Assembly: GCA_032622095.1 (NCBI GenBank)
Contig: CP136069.1
Coordinates: forward strand, 4,822,976-4,886,975
Reading direction: 5' to 3'
Length of the DNA stretch: 64,000 bases
Source: Siphonodentalium dalli
Taxonomy: Eukaryota; Mollusca; Scaphopoda; Gadilida; Siphonodentaliidae
This document shows, piece after piece, positions 1 to 12,849 of this stretch (position 1 is its first letter; each line of letters opens with the position of its first letter). The position numbers were made by a program, and so were the translations under genes. A model generated the notes under the pieces. That model worked only from the letters and a program-made list of their open reading frames with translations, had not been told where the DNA came from and ran no database searches.

Positions 1-2306
1 TGAGATATATCTGGCCAGAAGTCTGATCATAACTTGTATTTAAGGGTAGCAACGGTTGCTAAGCAAAAACCCCAAATGATCGAATGACACCATTGCCCTG
101 TGAATCCAATTGTATTATGCCCCAATTTAAACATTCTTGGCATGCACATGCTGATGGTTATGTTCAAATGGTGCTACAGGTCTGAAATTTTACAGGTATG
201 TTCAGTTCCCATGGGCCACTGTGTATTTGTTTTAGAACGGTATACTTTGCCACACTATCACTCCCTTATAACGGTTTCTAAGCAACTACCCGGAACTGAA
301 AGTATAATGCAATTATAGCTTATAGCGTCGTATAATTCCGCGCTAAGAAACGGCATTTTCTATGCAGCCAATACCCTATTGTGAAACTGGAGATACATCA
401 TGTCAGAAGATTGAACCTACATGTAGTTTGTATTTAACGGTATCAATGGTTGGTAAGCATATAGCCCAAGTGACCGAATGACACCACTTCCCTGTCCATT
501 CAATGGCATTACGTCCCATTTTAGACACCGCCTATAGGGCGCGGTGATGGTCATGTCATGTTTAAATGGTGCCACGAGTCTTAAACTTTACATAATTGCT
601 CAATAATGCACGATTTGACCACGTGTTTGTAATGTGCACGCGCAAGTAGATCTGACTAGATGGTATTGTGACCATGCAACCCATTTCCACAGTACTACTC
701 TGGTGCAATGTCAAAACGTGCAGCTGTATAACGCAAATTTATGTACTATGGAGATCCTTGATGTGATTGTATCATTTCACAAAAATCCATACATTTATCA
801 TTTTATCCTATGCGCATGCGCGAAACAAATCGACTCAAATAAGAAACTGCGTGCGCCTTCCTCACATATGACAGAACACTGATTATGTATGCAATACTAA
901 TTTAAACCAAAAAAGAGTGATCGAAATGGTGTCTTTCTACAATCGTGCGAACCGCGCAACAATGTAGAGCTTTACCCTAATCGCTTCAAATAATGTACAT
1001 TTGTTGAATTCTGCGCTGTGCGCATGCGCATGTTTTTCTACCCCAACTAGTCGGCAACAAACTCATACACACGCACCTATGGCACTGCTGAAGTTCCTTG
1101 GGATCACTTACATAGATATAAGTGGATATACCAATGGTTATAACATGTATACACATGCTACATATGTTTATGATGTCACTGAATGCTGCTGGCCGCTTTT
1201 GCGGCCAGTCGGGTGTATGAACGTTTTCTGGCTGGCCGCTTTTGCGGCGAGTCGGGTTCAAAGGGTTAATATAGCATGGTCATGCTCGATGTCAGGGATT
1301 TATACTCATTATTATTATTATACGCACCGTGTCAAATAATAGAGTTATACCTCTTTCGTTGTAAATTATATCGACCTCAAGTCACCTCAGTCTGTTGCGA
1401 TCTGTATTCTGTAAGGCAATGTTGTGGACGGATCGTGGGTTTTGCATGCAAACATCATGTATCGCAATTCGCGAGAAGCAGGCTGATATTGCGTTGTCAA
1501 ACCGGGTATATTGTATTGCAAATAGCGATGCGATACCGCTTAAATCATGCCCTACACAGGATACAGGCATAACTGTTAACCTGATCATCATGAAATTTGT
1601 ATGGATGTATATATTGACATGTAGATGGGAACGAGTCATTAGGCCATAAAAAATGTCCGCTGGCAGCCATCTTGGATTTTACTCTTTGCATGACTAAATC
1701 CTTTGGCATACCCTACAGTCCGCTTCCTTCTTTCGATCAACACCAAACTTCATAATATTAAATGTTTTTCAATTTTATTGGAAAACATAGCCACCAGCAG
1801 ACATCATGGATCTTACTTTATAAATATATCTTCATGTTGATAATCTGGTATTACTTGGACATTTCAACTTTCCGCATTGCTAATCGCTCCATTGGCTGTA
1901 ACACATGCAATTATTTCCTTTTCAAGTTGAGCTACAGTGTCATTGACACTTACATTTTTATTGTCAATCGGCTTATGGTTTGACGAAAGACAGTTTGTTG
2001 GCGGGCGGCCTTAATCCTTTTAAAAGATATCCATTTATTGACAAATTATTGCTGAATTAATTTATGTTTATTGCGACAGCTGCACATGGTATATGGATGA
2101 TTCCATGAGGCACATGCAAATTCTAAAGTTCTTAATTTCTACCATCTTATATGTATATGTACTTCCTATGCCAATGAAATTCTGCACTTGAAAGAAGTAC
2201 AGATTTTTATACGTATTTTCCAACTTTTTTTTTCCGCGATTGTTGAACAAATATCACTGTTATTTTTCAGGTTATAATTATTGAGTCGTTTCTCTGTTAT
2301 TTTCAG
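1..2306. other. intron/upstream DNA with a diverged ~390-bp duplication
   Basis: No exon is recognised. Bases 5-230 and 395-610 are diverged copies of one sequence (shared words include 'cgaatgacacca' and 'ttgtattta'). Around 1195-1255 a 'ctggccgcttttgcggc' word occurs twice; each copy can form a short GC hairpin. Bases 1253-1271 end in 'caaagggttaa', which resembles the terminus of the TTAA-flanked elements seen elsewhere. Since the first recognised aminotransferase exon lies just to the right, most of this is probably intron. Confidence 0.45.
2271..2306 (+). promoter_or_regulatory. duplicated in-frame 3' splice site
   Basis: The acceptor and exon start ('tgttatttttcag' then 'gttataattat') occurs twice, 36 bp apart. 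Using the upstream copy would add exactly 12 codons without a stop, giving VIIIES...YFQ before the normal VIIIEP. The repeat is visible in the sequence; its use in splicing is inference. Confidence 0.5.
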
Positions 2307-2393
2307 GTTATAATTATAGAACCGTTTTTTGACTGTTATGAGCCGATGGTTAGAGTTGCAGGAGGAACACCAGTTTTCATTCCACTTAAACCA
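2307..2393 (+). CDS. KYAT3: kynurenine--oxoglutarate transaminase 3-like, internal exon A
   Basis: This is the first of eight exons of a PLP-dependent fold-type-I aminotransferase. The family transaminates kynurenine and cleaves cysteine S-conjugates, in cytosol and mitochondria. The exon encodes 29 residues beginning [14 protein letters not shown] and ending IPLKP, phase 0 at both ends, between a 'ttttcag' acceptor and a 'gtaagt' donor. All eight exons together give 301 codons and a stop. Human family members are roughly 420-455 residues, so about the first third lies outside the window. The orthology call (KYAT3 rather than KYAT1) rests on recall of similarity in exons C-G and is less sure than the family. 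A second in-frame acceptor lies 36 bp upstream, at 2271. Confidence 0.9.
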
Positions 2394-3169
2394 GTAAGTT
2401 TTAGCTCAATGCCGACGTAAGGTGTGTTGTAAGCTTTTGCGATGAGTATAGATATCGCGGTGTGTAGAGATTCTCTCAGGAATTTGCTAAGTGAAATTAA
2501 GCAATTTCATGGCAAATTTCGGACCTGAGTTTTTTTGTTTCTTGATGAGCTCTGTATTATGCCGTCAGTGCATTAAAATCTTTCATAATGTGGCCAATAA
2601 ATGCTTTCAAAGTAAGAAATCTCAGTCGATTGTGTTCATATCGATCACTTATGTTCTGGGTTTAACTTACAGGTGTCATGTTTCTAGAATGATGATTGAA
2701 CTTCAATCAGATCCTGGGTCTCCTATAGCTATTGAGGCCTAAGCAGAATGAGGTTCCCAGAGGGTGAATTTGTTTATGCTAGCCCGCCGTGTGGGTAAGT
2801 GTCACTAAATTCAACCTCTGGGGACCTCATTCTGCAAATATCAGACACAGTATTGGTGCACTTGTTTATTGTATCCCGACATTCCTTCGGAGGAATATAT
2901 TAATGATCCTCGTCCGTGGAGCCGTGCATGCGTCCGTCTGGAGCTTTGTCTGAGCTGGTATTCTGTCATTTTCTTTTTTTAAACTTATATATCAACCAGC
3001 ATGGGGAAACTGCTCACCTGCGATTTTCATTTCGGTTGGACTCATATTGGCGAGGATATTGCCCTTTTTCGATATAGAATCATACATCCTGGGACGCATC
3101 TTTTGTCCGAGCTTGTATTCCGTCATTTTTTTTAAACTTGGCCCAGTCAGAGTCATTTTGAAGGAGTTA
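2394..3169 (+). other. intron segment with a partial hAT-type MITE
   Basis: Bases about 2695-2865 match the right half of the hairpin-ended MITE found at 6720 and 23626: a 'cagaatgaggt' hairpin arm, an opposite arm 'acctcattctgc', then 'cagacaca...cttg'. The left half is absent. The remainder (2880-3160) is a 'cgtccg'-rich stretch similar to 33840-34400, with no coding signal. Confidence 0.5.
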
Positions 3170-6100
3170 CAGCACTGATCAGAGTAAGTGACCTGTTTTA
3201 ATGAGATGTACATGCATTAGTACCGCGGTGTAATACCGCGTGATATCGCCGATTCGCGGTTGCTCTACCATGTGGTACCGCGCCATGTGGTACCGCGGTA
3301 CCACCGGAACGTTCGCAGTACTACCGCATTACCAATGGTAACGAATGCTAGTGCCGTGGTGACATGCGGTAATGCACTGCATAAAAGGCGGTGACATTAC
3401 CACAATGCGGTAGCGTTTTTTTTAACGAGGTTAATGACGGGAGGCGATGTGTGACTGCCAATCTGCAAACAAATGGCGTTCGTTGACAGTCTCCGTGAAC
3501 TGTATTGCCAATACACAATAGTTTGAGCCAAATGCCAAAATGTGCGGCTGATTGTCTTACCGAGTGTATCAAACATACAAACAAAACAATTTAAATCATC
3601 TTGGAATTCAGTATGCTTTTTTGCAACCAACACTTACAATTTAGTTGATGTTATTGTCGTTACTCATCAGATTTGTGTGTACTTATCTTGCGCGAACCAA
3701 ACAGACTTGTATAGAGGCATACTTTTCCGCCTTTCCAATGCAATCAATCAGTTTATTTCTCATGAACCTATACATACATAGGTATGGAGATGCCATACAT
3801 GCGTTTCATCCGAATCTTGATTACATAAGAATATGTGAACATAATTTTTACTCTGAACTGCCGAGTACAGCAATTCATGCGACAACTAAACGTTGCAAGA
3901 GAACAAACAATGCCGCCCGACACGTGCTCAGTGACTGTTGACGTTGCAAAATCAAAGACTGATTTGACAACGTTGTCTCTTTCAATGATTGGTGTTTTGA
4001 ATGTGTCATTTCTCGCGCATGCCACCTTATAATTAACCCAACCCTGGCTACATTGCATTTAGCTGTGCCTGCCCCTTTTCATCGGTGGATGTATACCCGA
4101 ATGTGCCTCCAATGTATTCTTACAAGTAACCATGGAATTGATCATTTTCACCCACCGAGAGCCCCAAAGCTATTTGGCACTGCATACAACACAGAACATA
4201 TAATTACATATATTTTAGTTTTCATCCCTTTTATATATGTACCTCCAATTTATTCGTACACGAGAGTTAAATGGAGACGTTTCACCCATCATGAACCCTG
4301 TGGTATCTACAGACGTGCACATGCTCCATTGTTTGATGTATACCGGTAATTTACTGTGTGTCAATCACATGCCGGCCATGACGTTGTGTGTTTCGAATCT
4401 CTGCATTGCATTTGGCTGTTGCCGAGTTATTTGTATCGAGGCTTATTACATTATTAATAGACTAACTGGTAACTAAAACAAAATTCTACCGAAATACGAT
4501 TTATTAGTTGCATTTTCATGTGATGACTTATTTGTTATTCTGTGCGTAATCGTACGAGGACATGTGTGAAATATGCCGACCACACAGTCGTGAGTAGTCA
4601 AAAACTACCGTTGTGATAAAATAAAAGAATTATATCATGCATGATCTATGTGATTATATATCTTGAATACTCTTGCGACCAAAATAAAAGAAGAGGTCGG
4701 AATAATAGTATAAAGGGAGGTTTGTCATTCCCAAACATGTTCTATTTAGAAATGCACTCCAGTGGAACATGCTAGTATCAGTAGTTATACAATATTACTA
4801 AGGCCAAAAAAAAAAAATGTTTTGGTTTTCAGGCCCCGCCGCATTGAATAAAAAGGGCTGCATTAGGCCTTTTTATTGCAATGCCTGATGTTATGACAAA
4901 AAAACTTACGAAAAAAAAAATTTGAACAAATTTGTTTTTTTTATCAACATGTCTATAACAGGGATTTTATCAACATGTCTATAACAGATATGTGTTGAAT
5001 ATTAGTGTGCATTGAGCTCTAACATGTAATGTGTTAAAAAGTGACTTGCAGGCTTACAACATGAAGTAGATGACTACAATTAAGAAAATGATTAGCTGAT
5101 CCTCATGCTCTTCTTACAATTAGTCATTGTGAACAACTTACACTAATTGTAACTTTATACAATTGAAAGGCACAGAACTAAATTCAGGATCACATATTAG
5201 AATGGGGAGGTATCAGTTTTTAGACAACAATAACAGTAGTTAATGTCAGGGGCATTATATATTGTTAGGTAATCCCAGTCATACACTGGTAGTACAATGT
5301 CATTTTTATATAAGACTAAATGAGTTTATATGCATAACAGTTCCCTCTACCTTTCTGGTTATTACTAGACAGAGGAAGATATCTTTGTCCATGCTTACTA
5401 TGCGCAGAAAAAAATAAAAAATAAAAATAAAACCCTCCCTCTCTCATTGATTTGAAGAAAAAAATTGCCCGAGAACCAAAACACTTTTTTTTTTTGGCCT
5501 AATAGTATTACTACATAACATATTGTTTTATTACTTTTGAAGGAACTTGATCCAGTGACCATTTTATTTGAAATTGAATTGATGTGGGTTAAAAGTGCAA
5601 GACGAAACATTTCGTTCCTTGCGGAAATAAAGTCGGCACTTTGAACTGGAATTACTGTAACTTCATTCTCCCTACTAATTGGTTAATAAAATTGAACTTT
5701 CAGCTATAACTTTCAACGAAATATTACGATTTTGAGCCGGCCTTTCGCCATGTACGTGCACTTATTTTTGTGTCATGCTGATCACGGTATTGATATCTCT
5801 CACCCACAAACTTCGCGGTAACATCAAATAAGATTACGTCAGCATTGTCCAGAAATTGGTCACCTGCTACATCGTAACTGGTTGAGTGAACATGATTTAT
5901 GATTACTCAGTGTCACTTTGCCTGCGAGATTCCCTTTCATCCTCGATCAAAGAAAGGATCATTATGCGTCGGTTTCGTCTTTAACTTTTCAAAAGTCGTA
6001 ATTCAGTATTAATTGTAAATTATATGGTATTACTGTAAGTGACACAGGACTTCTCCTTGTTTATACGAAACGTCGCTGTATTTGTGTTTCACTTTTATGT

Positions 6101-6615
6101 TTTGATTTTGGTACCAGGAAAATATATGTAGTCAGAAAAAAGTTTAGGGTCGGCATCCAGAAACCGAAATACCGGAAACACACCTATTTTTATGTTTTTG
6201 GCATAAAATATAGACGTTATATGTGTATCCAACCGCGTGCCACTATCATGTATAGACATAGCCCGAGAGATAATAAAGGCGGTACGGTCGTTAAAATAAT
6301 GTATTTTTAACTTCCCGAGATCACGAATTGGATTCCTGCAGGCCGCCTAGTTTGTATCACGCATGTTTTCACTTCGCGATGGAGGGCGGTTCGCGGTAAA
6401 TTGAACGCGGTTATATGCGGTCATGAAAAAAATAACTTGGTGTACGGCGGTAACAAGCACCAATAACGCGGTGACCAGCGGTAAGAATACTTCTCAGTAC
6501 CGCGGGTTAACCGCCCTCCATTGCGGTACAAAATGATAATCGCGGTATTCTGGTGGTATCACCGCGGTAAGTACCGGCCCTTAACCTCGTTAAACAGGTT
6601 GCTTAATTAGAGCTG
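3170..6615. mobile_element. large TA-flanked DNA element with CGCGGT-rich inverted ends (copy 1)
   Basis: The left end (3170, 'cagcactgatcagagtaag') and right end (6615, 'gcttaattagagctg') are inverted relatives and both abut TA. Inside each end lies ~250 bp rich in CGCGGT/ACCGCG words (3218-3430 and 6370-6590), bounded by 'aacgaggtt' and its complement. A second copy at 9052-11658 shares the ends, the subterminal blocks and an internal block (3945-4020 here, 10590-10665 there). No transposase reading frame is recognised, so it looks non-autonomous. A TA target would suit the Tc1/mariner-pogo group, but the superfamily is unproven. Confidence 0.7.
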
Positions 6616-6719
6616 TATTGCCATTTTTCGACATAGAACTGTTTTATTTTTTTTGTTTTAGAGTTATTGACCCTTTCTCGGCACATTAGAGAACTGCAAT
6701 TCCTCCTACTTATTATAAT

Positions 6720-7164
6720 CAAGCCTGCAAATAGCGTGTCTGTCATTTGCAGAATGAGGTCCCCAGAGGGTGAATTTAGTGACGCTATCCCACATAGCAA
6801 GCGAGCATCACTAAATTCACCCTCTGGGGACCTCATTCTGCTAAGGCCCTCAACTGCTATGGCAGACCTAGGATCAGATTGAAGTTCCCCAGTTGAAGTT
6901 GGTGATGTACACCCATTGGGCACCTCAATTATGAATTTTATCTTCTGCAAATTAGGGGATATAGAAACTTCCCAGAAGGGAAATGTAACTAAAAACAATG
7001 TTAATTTGATACTATCGATACTTCCCAGAAGATGAGGCCTAAGCAGAATGAGGTCTCCAGAGGGTGAATTTGGTGATGCTAGCCCACTGTGAGGGATAGC
7101 ATCACTAATTTCACCCTCTAGGGACCTCATTCTGCAAATGACAGACACACTATTTCAAGGCTTG
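6720..7164. mobile_element. hairpin-ended MITE, hAT-type target duplication (full copy)
   Basis: The element begins 'caagcctgcaaatag' and ends 'ctatttcaaggcttg'. Next to each end lies its own ~110-bp hairpin built from 'gcagaatgaggtccccaga' and its complement, around a loop containing 'gctagcccgc'-like sequence. The ~210-bp core has no long reading frame. Flanks are 'attataat' (6712-6719) and 'attgtaat' (7165-7172), a 7/8 match, as expected of an 8-bp hAT duplication. The reading frames across it on both strands come from the hairpins and are not genes. Confidence 0.75.
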
Positions 7165-7223
7165 ATTGTAATTATCATCATCTCTCAGACTCGGAGAATG
7201 TATTCTTTTCTTTTCTTTTTTAG

Positions 7224-7343
7224 ACTAAGTCGGGAATGATAAGCAGTGATGATTGGAAGTTAGACCCAGATGAACTTGCCAGTAAATTTAATGCCAAAAC
7301 AAAGGCAATCATGCTCAACACCCCTAATAACCCACTTGGAAAG
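7224..7343 (+). CDS. KYAT3: KYAT3-like exon B
   Basis: Forty codons in phase 0, TKSGMISSDDWKLD to NTPNNPLGK, after a pyrimidine-rich 'ttttttag' acceptor and before 'gttagt'. NTPNNPLGK is the conserved loop of the class; its second Asn normally contacts the PLP ring oxygen. The exon starts about 60 bp downstream of a hAT-type MITE, so that insertion sits very close to the splice acceptor. Confidence 0.92.
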
Positions 7344-8317
7344 GTTAGTAGCCATACAAAGATTAAAAGGGTTAATACTGAATATCAATCGCTATAATAT
7401 TTTGATGAAATTATTGAGTTGTACTATAAAAGAAATGAATAGATGGTACACTGGTGTGCATGTAAAATTTGACAACATCAACTGATTGCTTTACAACAAT
7501 TTACTTTACTTTATTTTGGTCACATTTGATGTCATGCAATGTAATAATTATAACAATTTACTTTACTTTATTTTGATGACATCTGATGTCATGCAATGTA
7601 ATAATTATAACAATTTACTTTACTTTATTTTGATGACATCTGATGTCATGAAATGTAATAATTATAACAATTTACTTTACTTTATTTTGATGACATCTGA
7701 TGACATGCAATGTAATAATTATAACAATTTACTTTACTTTATTTTGATGACATCTGATGTCATGCAATGTAATAATTATACCTCCTTTTTTGGGGGAAAA
7801 AAAGAAGGGGGCTATTCTGTTTTGCACCTGTCCGTATGTCTGTGCGTCTGTCCATGCGTCCATACATCCGTGTGACGTCTGTTCATGTCGTATCTTGAAT
7901 AGTAGTGCTCAGATCTCAATTTAATTTGGTATGGATATTCAATCGTTTTGCTCAGGTTTTCCATTCTAGAGTTATTCTTTGTTTATCTGGAAATGTTGTT
8001 TTTTTGGTCCGTCTGATGTCTGTTCAGGCCATAACTTGAACAGCAATGCTTGGATCTCAATGAGATTTGGTGTGGATGTTCACCACTATGAGGATATTCA
8101 ATGGTGTGTACAATCATTTTGTTTAGGTATTTCGTTCTATAGTTATTCATCTTTGTTTATATGAAAATTCAGATTTTTGGGTCCATCTTTGTGAGTATAT
8201 CGGTCATAGGTTGTAGATATTCCAACACTAGGCGGTATGCCACAAGGGGGTATGCCCCGGACGACAGTCCATCTTTTTGTTTTTTAAGTGTGTACTGTAT
8301 TTCTTTCAATGTTTCAG
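7344..8317 (+). other. intron with a 57-bp minisatellite
   Basis: Bases about 7490-7780 hold five copies of a 57-bp unit (19 codons, hence an accidental open frame) containing 'atgacatctgatgtcat', itself an inverted repeat. Bases 7790-8270 are a dispersed 'cgtctgtcc'-type repeat also seen near 14600-15000 and 29030. No exon is seen apart from those listed. Confidence 0.6.
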
Positions 8318-8438
8318 GTTTTCTCGCTAGAAGAGTTGGAAATGGTAGCAGATTTATGCAAGAAACATGACGTTCTGTGTATAGCTGATGAAGTCTATGA
8401 ATGGCTGGTCTATGAAGGGAAGGAGCATATTAAAATAG
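8318..8438 (+). CDS. KYAT3: KYAT3-like exon C
   Basis: Forty codons plus one base, VFSLEELEMVADLCKKHDV to EGKEHIKI, after 'gtttcag' and before 'gtaata'. It contains ADEVYEWLVY. In this family the Asp pairs with the PLP pyridine nitrogen and the Tyr contacts the ring oxygen. The split codon (g + ct) gives Ala at the start of exon D. Confidence 0.92.
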
Positions 8439-9051
8439 GTAATAATATGATCGCACGTGACACGTAGTGGAGCAACCACACAAATACATCAAACTATCAC
8501 AACAATTTCAACCTACATGTAGTTTGTAATTTCCATGTCATGCATGGAATTTCCAAATGTTGAATATTTTCACCAAAGTTGGATGGGGCGGATTCCACAG
8601 AAAACTACAGCCCAACCACCCTGCGACTACGTCTCTCGTTAAAGCAACTCACACACTTCAATGCCAAACTAAACCCAGCAATTTCCCACGTTTATCTGTG
8701 ACAAATATAAATGTCTACATGAGCGCTATATACCAAAATATCACTGGGAAAATCCTTCGCGCGAAAAGTTTCTTGGGGTCTTGCCAATAGAAAATATCTG
8801 TCGTTTGAAACCAGTCTGTATTTTTCTAAAAGATGGCCTTTAGAGAAGTCTCTTAATTACAACTAGGATTTAAATTTCTGAAATACCAGAAATTTTATAC
8901 TTCCATGGAATATTCAATTTTTAATGAACACAATCTTTATGTTATATTGAAATTATGTATTAAATAATTAAAAGAAATGAATAAGAAAAAGATCATAGAC
9001 AAGGATTGTAAGTTCAGAATTTCGACTTGTGGGTATGTTATTAATGATATA
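8439..9051. other. intron, no recognised feature
   Basis: AT-rich sequence between exon C and the second CGCGGT element. No exon, RNA gene or repeat family seen elsewhere in the window is recognised. Confidence 0.4.
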
Positions 9052-11658
9052 CAGCACTGCTCAAATTAAGCGACCTGTTTTAACGAGGTGTACATGCGTT
9101 AATACCGCGGTGCAATACCGCGACATACCGCCGATTCGCGGTTGCACTACCACGCACGTACCGCGGTACCACCGCGACGTTCACGGTACCACCGCACTAC
9201 CAGCGGTAAGGAATGTTGGTAGCGCGGTGGCATGCGGTAATGCACCACACAAACGCGGTGACATTACCGCTACGCGGTAGCATTTTTGTAACGAGGTTAA
9301 TGACGGGATTCGATGGCTTACAGTCAATCTTCCAAAATAGGACGGCCGTTCTCACGATCTCCGTCCATGATTGTGTACCGTGAAGTGTATTATTAAAATA
9401 TTGAAATAGATGAAAGCCGAGTATCGGGAAATATGCCCATTATAACGGGCTTCCAGATTAAGTAAATGTAAGTATAAGTTACTTTGAGAAAGTCATTTTT
9501 CAATTAATGTGAATATTAAAATATTACAATAGCATTTCTAGTAGATCGTTTTATTGCCAAAAATTCTCATAAATGACACTATTTGTAATCAGTGTTGGTT
9601 ATCGGGAAGGGAACACATGATTTCGGCCATTTTAGACAGCTCGATAAATCCCGTATCTACAGTTTATATCAAATATTCAGATGTACGTGATCCCTAAATT
9701 GAATGATAACGACACCATTTAAATAGTCCCCAGAATAAATATCGTTATTAACTTTATTGACATTCATTAATTGCAAATCACAAACACCATTTGTTCGTAT
9801 AACCAGTATAACGGGAATTATTGTCTTAGCAATAAAAGACACAAAGTGGAACTCCCGTATATCCAGGAAAAAAACACATTCTGCGCAAAAGCACGTGTCA
9901 CTGATTACGTCATACTGCAGATGGCAGACTTTGTTAATATAGGGCACGGGGCACTTAAATTAAGATGTCGTCATGTCTTTTTATAACTGGCCTCAATGGG
10001 TGAAATAAATATTTGTGTTTTGTTGATGGTGCTGTTAGTAAAACTACACACGTGACGCGCGAATGGCTGTTCAGTGTTTTGGACACTTGTATTTCCATTA
10101 CTTCAATGCGTCCGTTTGGCTTACATAATGCTCGCAGAAGGTAGTTCAGAGATTATCGATCTATTTTGGTATTGCGAATAATATTATGTGCGAACCGCCA
10201 CGTGGCTTTAAACAGACAAGTCTCATTCGATCTTTAAAATGTTGTGCACGTAATAGCTATTTATCGCACAAAAGTGAGACAAACGCTCTTTATTGCTACC
10301 GTATCGGGAATAAACTAACAAGGACTAAAACACACCGAATTCGATCACTTGAAATAATTATGTTACAATGTTAAACTCTGTATATAACCAAACAAACATA
10401 TTTAGAGGTCAACTTTCCAACACCATGCATGTTTTCTTCCGAATAACGATTAGATAGGCATACCGGTATGTGATATAATTTATACTGCGACCCACCGAGA
10501 ACTACAAGTGCACACCCTCGCTAAAAGTTGCAATTTCACATCAAACGATGCCGCATGACACGCACGGCTCGTGAGCTCAATGAATGTTCACGTAACAAAA
10601 TCAAAGACTGATTTGACAACGTTGTGTCTTTCAATGTTTGGTGTTTTGCGTGTGTCTTTTGTCGCGCACATTGGTGATGATAACAACTTTACTTTGCTGC
10701 ATGACACGTGCCACGCTTTCTTAGTTATACATTTTATTCCCACCGACAAGAAATCTTCAGGCGCAAATGTTTGTAAATTGCTTTACTATTTCACGCATGC
10801 GTACAATCATACGTCTTGGCGACAATATACTATTTACGCGCCGATTATGTTTGGCATATGAACAAAACTATAGATTTGAACGAATATGAATATTTCTGCA
10901 ATGATCGCGGCCCTGGCCTCTAAGACTAAAATCGGACTCAGTGTTACTAATGCACCGTCCCCGCTGGTTTCGACCAAATTCAGATAAATGGAGGATTTAC
11001 TTTTCCCATTTTATAAGAAATTTAGATTTCGGAAACACAAACAAAACAAAAAATTCCGTATGAGTGGAAACCGATATAGGAATCGGGTGCGTAAATCATT
11101 TGACGATATGTAAGATAGATGCTAACAACAAAACTATTACTCCACGGTGTTTTGCGTAATCCAGTCGCCGTAAGCATGCAACTATAGCTGAGTTCAAAAA
11201 CCGCCGACGTGATTAAACGTGATGTACATTTACATTTGTAATATGTTACATGTAAATCCGACATGTTCATATGTAATCCGATTGCATTATTATTCATTTA
11301 TATTCATTACGTATACATAATTACGTGCAGCTTACAGGTATTCATTCAATACAAAAGTTATTCATAATCATTTACCTACCGTGTGACGCCTTGTTTCAGT
11401 CGTGTTCTCTCTGCGGTGGAGGGCCGTTAGCGGTATTTTGAACGCGGTTACGAAAAAAATAACGCGGTGTATGGCGGTAACGAACACCAATAACGCGGTG
11501 ACCTGCGGTAACCAACGGTAAAAATACCGTACCAGTACCGCGGGTCAACCGCACTCCGTCGCGGTATAGAATGATAACCGCGGTAGTTTGGTGGTATCAC
11601 CGCGGTAAGTACCGGCCCATAACCTCGTTAAACAGGTCGCTTACTGAGAGCATAGCTG
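9052..11658. mobile_element. large TA-flanked DNA element with CGCGGT-rich inverted ends (copy 2)
   Basis: Starts 'cagcactgctcaaattaag' and ends 'cttactgagagcatagctg', with TA on both sides (9050-9051, 11659-11660). The subterminal CGCGGT-rich blocks are 9100-9290 and 11410-11610. It is about 840 bp shorter than copy 1, and the interiors are only partly alignable, as in deletion derivatives of one parent. No coding frame is recognised. Confidence 0.7.
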
Positions 11659-11660
11659 TA

Positions 11661-12849
11661 TGAGGATTTATTTGTTAAAACTGTCATGGCGATTTCTGCC
11701 CTTAGACCCTTGTTATGATTGTTGTAATGATACTAATATTATGCAATACGCCACGACCCTGGTTGTTAATTTATAAGAAGCACTCACAGTACAAAGCAAA
11801 ATACTACATACCATTGTACGCCATGAAAGTCTTAAGATATATCATTAATATTAATGATACGGCCGTGCAACATTCTATACTCGTTGGCTCAAAAACTTAG
11901 AAAATCGCACTAAAGTTGCACATAGATACTACCGCAATTTTGTTTTATTTGGATTCACGATTTTCACCGAATTTGCGCGTGGATAGTACCCACCACATCC
12001 ACTCGTCAAATTTGTTCCATCTCGATTCATGATTTCTCTATTTTTTGTTTTCCTTTGTGAGATTTACTCGAATTTTCCAAAAGCCTCGACCCACACCAAT
12101 GCAAGCTCTCTGTTAGACGGATTGCTTTTAAACCACGACAGTCAAACTTCCAGGATGTATCTATTGTATACCGATGTACCTGCTAGCGCATTTCACTCGC
12201 CCCTTCATTAGCCTGTTTGAGTTTGACGTGAATATTGGAGAATTTCGAGTTTTGCCATAAATCGATGGCAGGCTGTGTTCATCTGCATGTAGTACGTATT
12301 ACGCTATATAGCGTCGCCACTAGTAAACCCTTTGCTCTGAAACTTAAGAAATCGCACCAGAGTCGGGCGTTGATACCCCATATCACACCCGCTAATCAGC
12401 AAAATTGTATCTCAGTGTTTGATATTTTGAAGTATTTTTCAACTTTTGGTTTTATATCACTAACTTCTCTCACAGGGGACCTCATTCAAGGCCCGTCAAG
12501 GTCTATGAATTCAGCCTTTTCTCAGTGAACTGCCTGATGTCGATTATGTCTTACTTTCATATGTATAATAAGGTATTGCAGAGTTATCGTTCATGGAATC
12601 AAGATTTCGTGAGGTGACCTTCACCTCTTTTGCACTGATTTCGTACTTTCATAAGTTTTTGGTTTTCGAAGAATTAGCAATTATTCAAAACTTTCAGAGC
12701 TGATCTGTCAACTAGTCGACTAAATCCATACGAAACAGGAGGTGGAGGGCGTCCTCAATTTTCCAAGTATTCCTGATATTAGTGTATATATTGGCTAATT
12801 ACAGATGATTTATACAGATTTTACTGCAGTTCTTTAATTTATATTTCAG
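11661..12849. other. intron, no recognised feature
   Basis: Sequence between copy 2 of the CGCGGT element and exon D. Around 12470 there is an 'aggggacctcattc' word resembling a fragment of the hAT-type MITE. No coding exon is recognised. Confidence 0.4.

Noticed and set aside
1195-1260. GC hairpins with a T run, like a bacterial terminator
   Set aside because: The context is animal intron/repeat DNA, and the sequence is duplicated beside a TTAA-element end.
6603-7148. A 181-codon minus-strand frame with repeated RMRSPEGEFSDA
   Set aside because: It is the translated hairpins of the hAT-type MITE; the same peptide appears at every copy and on both strands.
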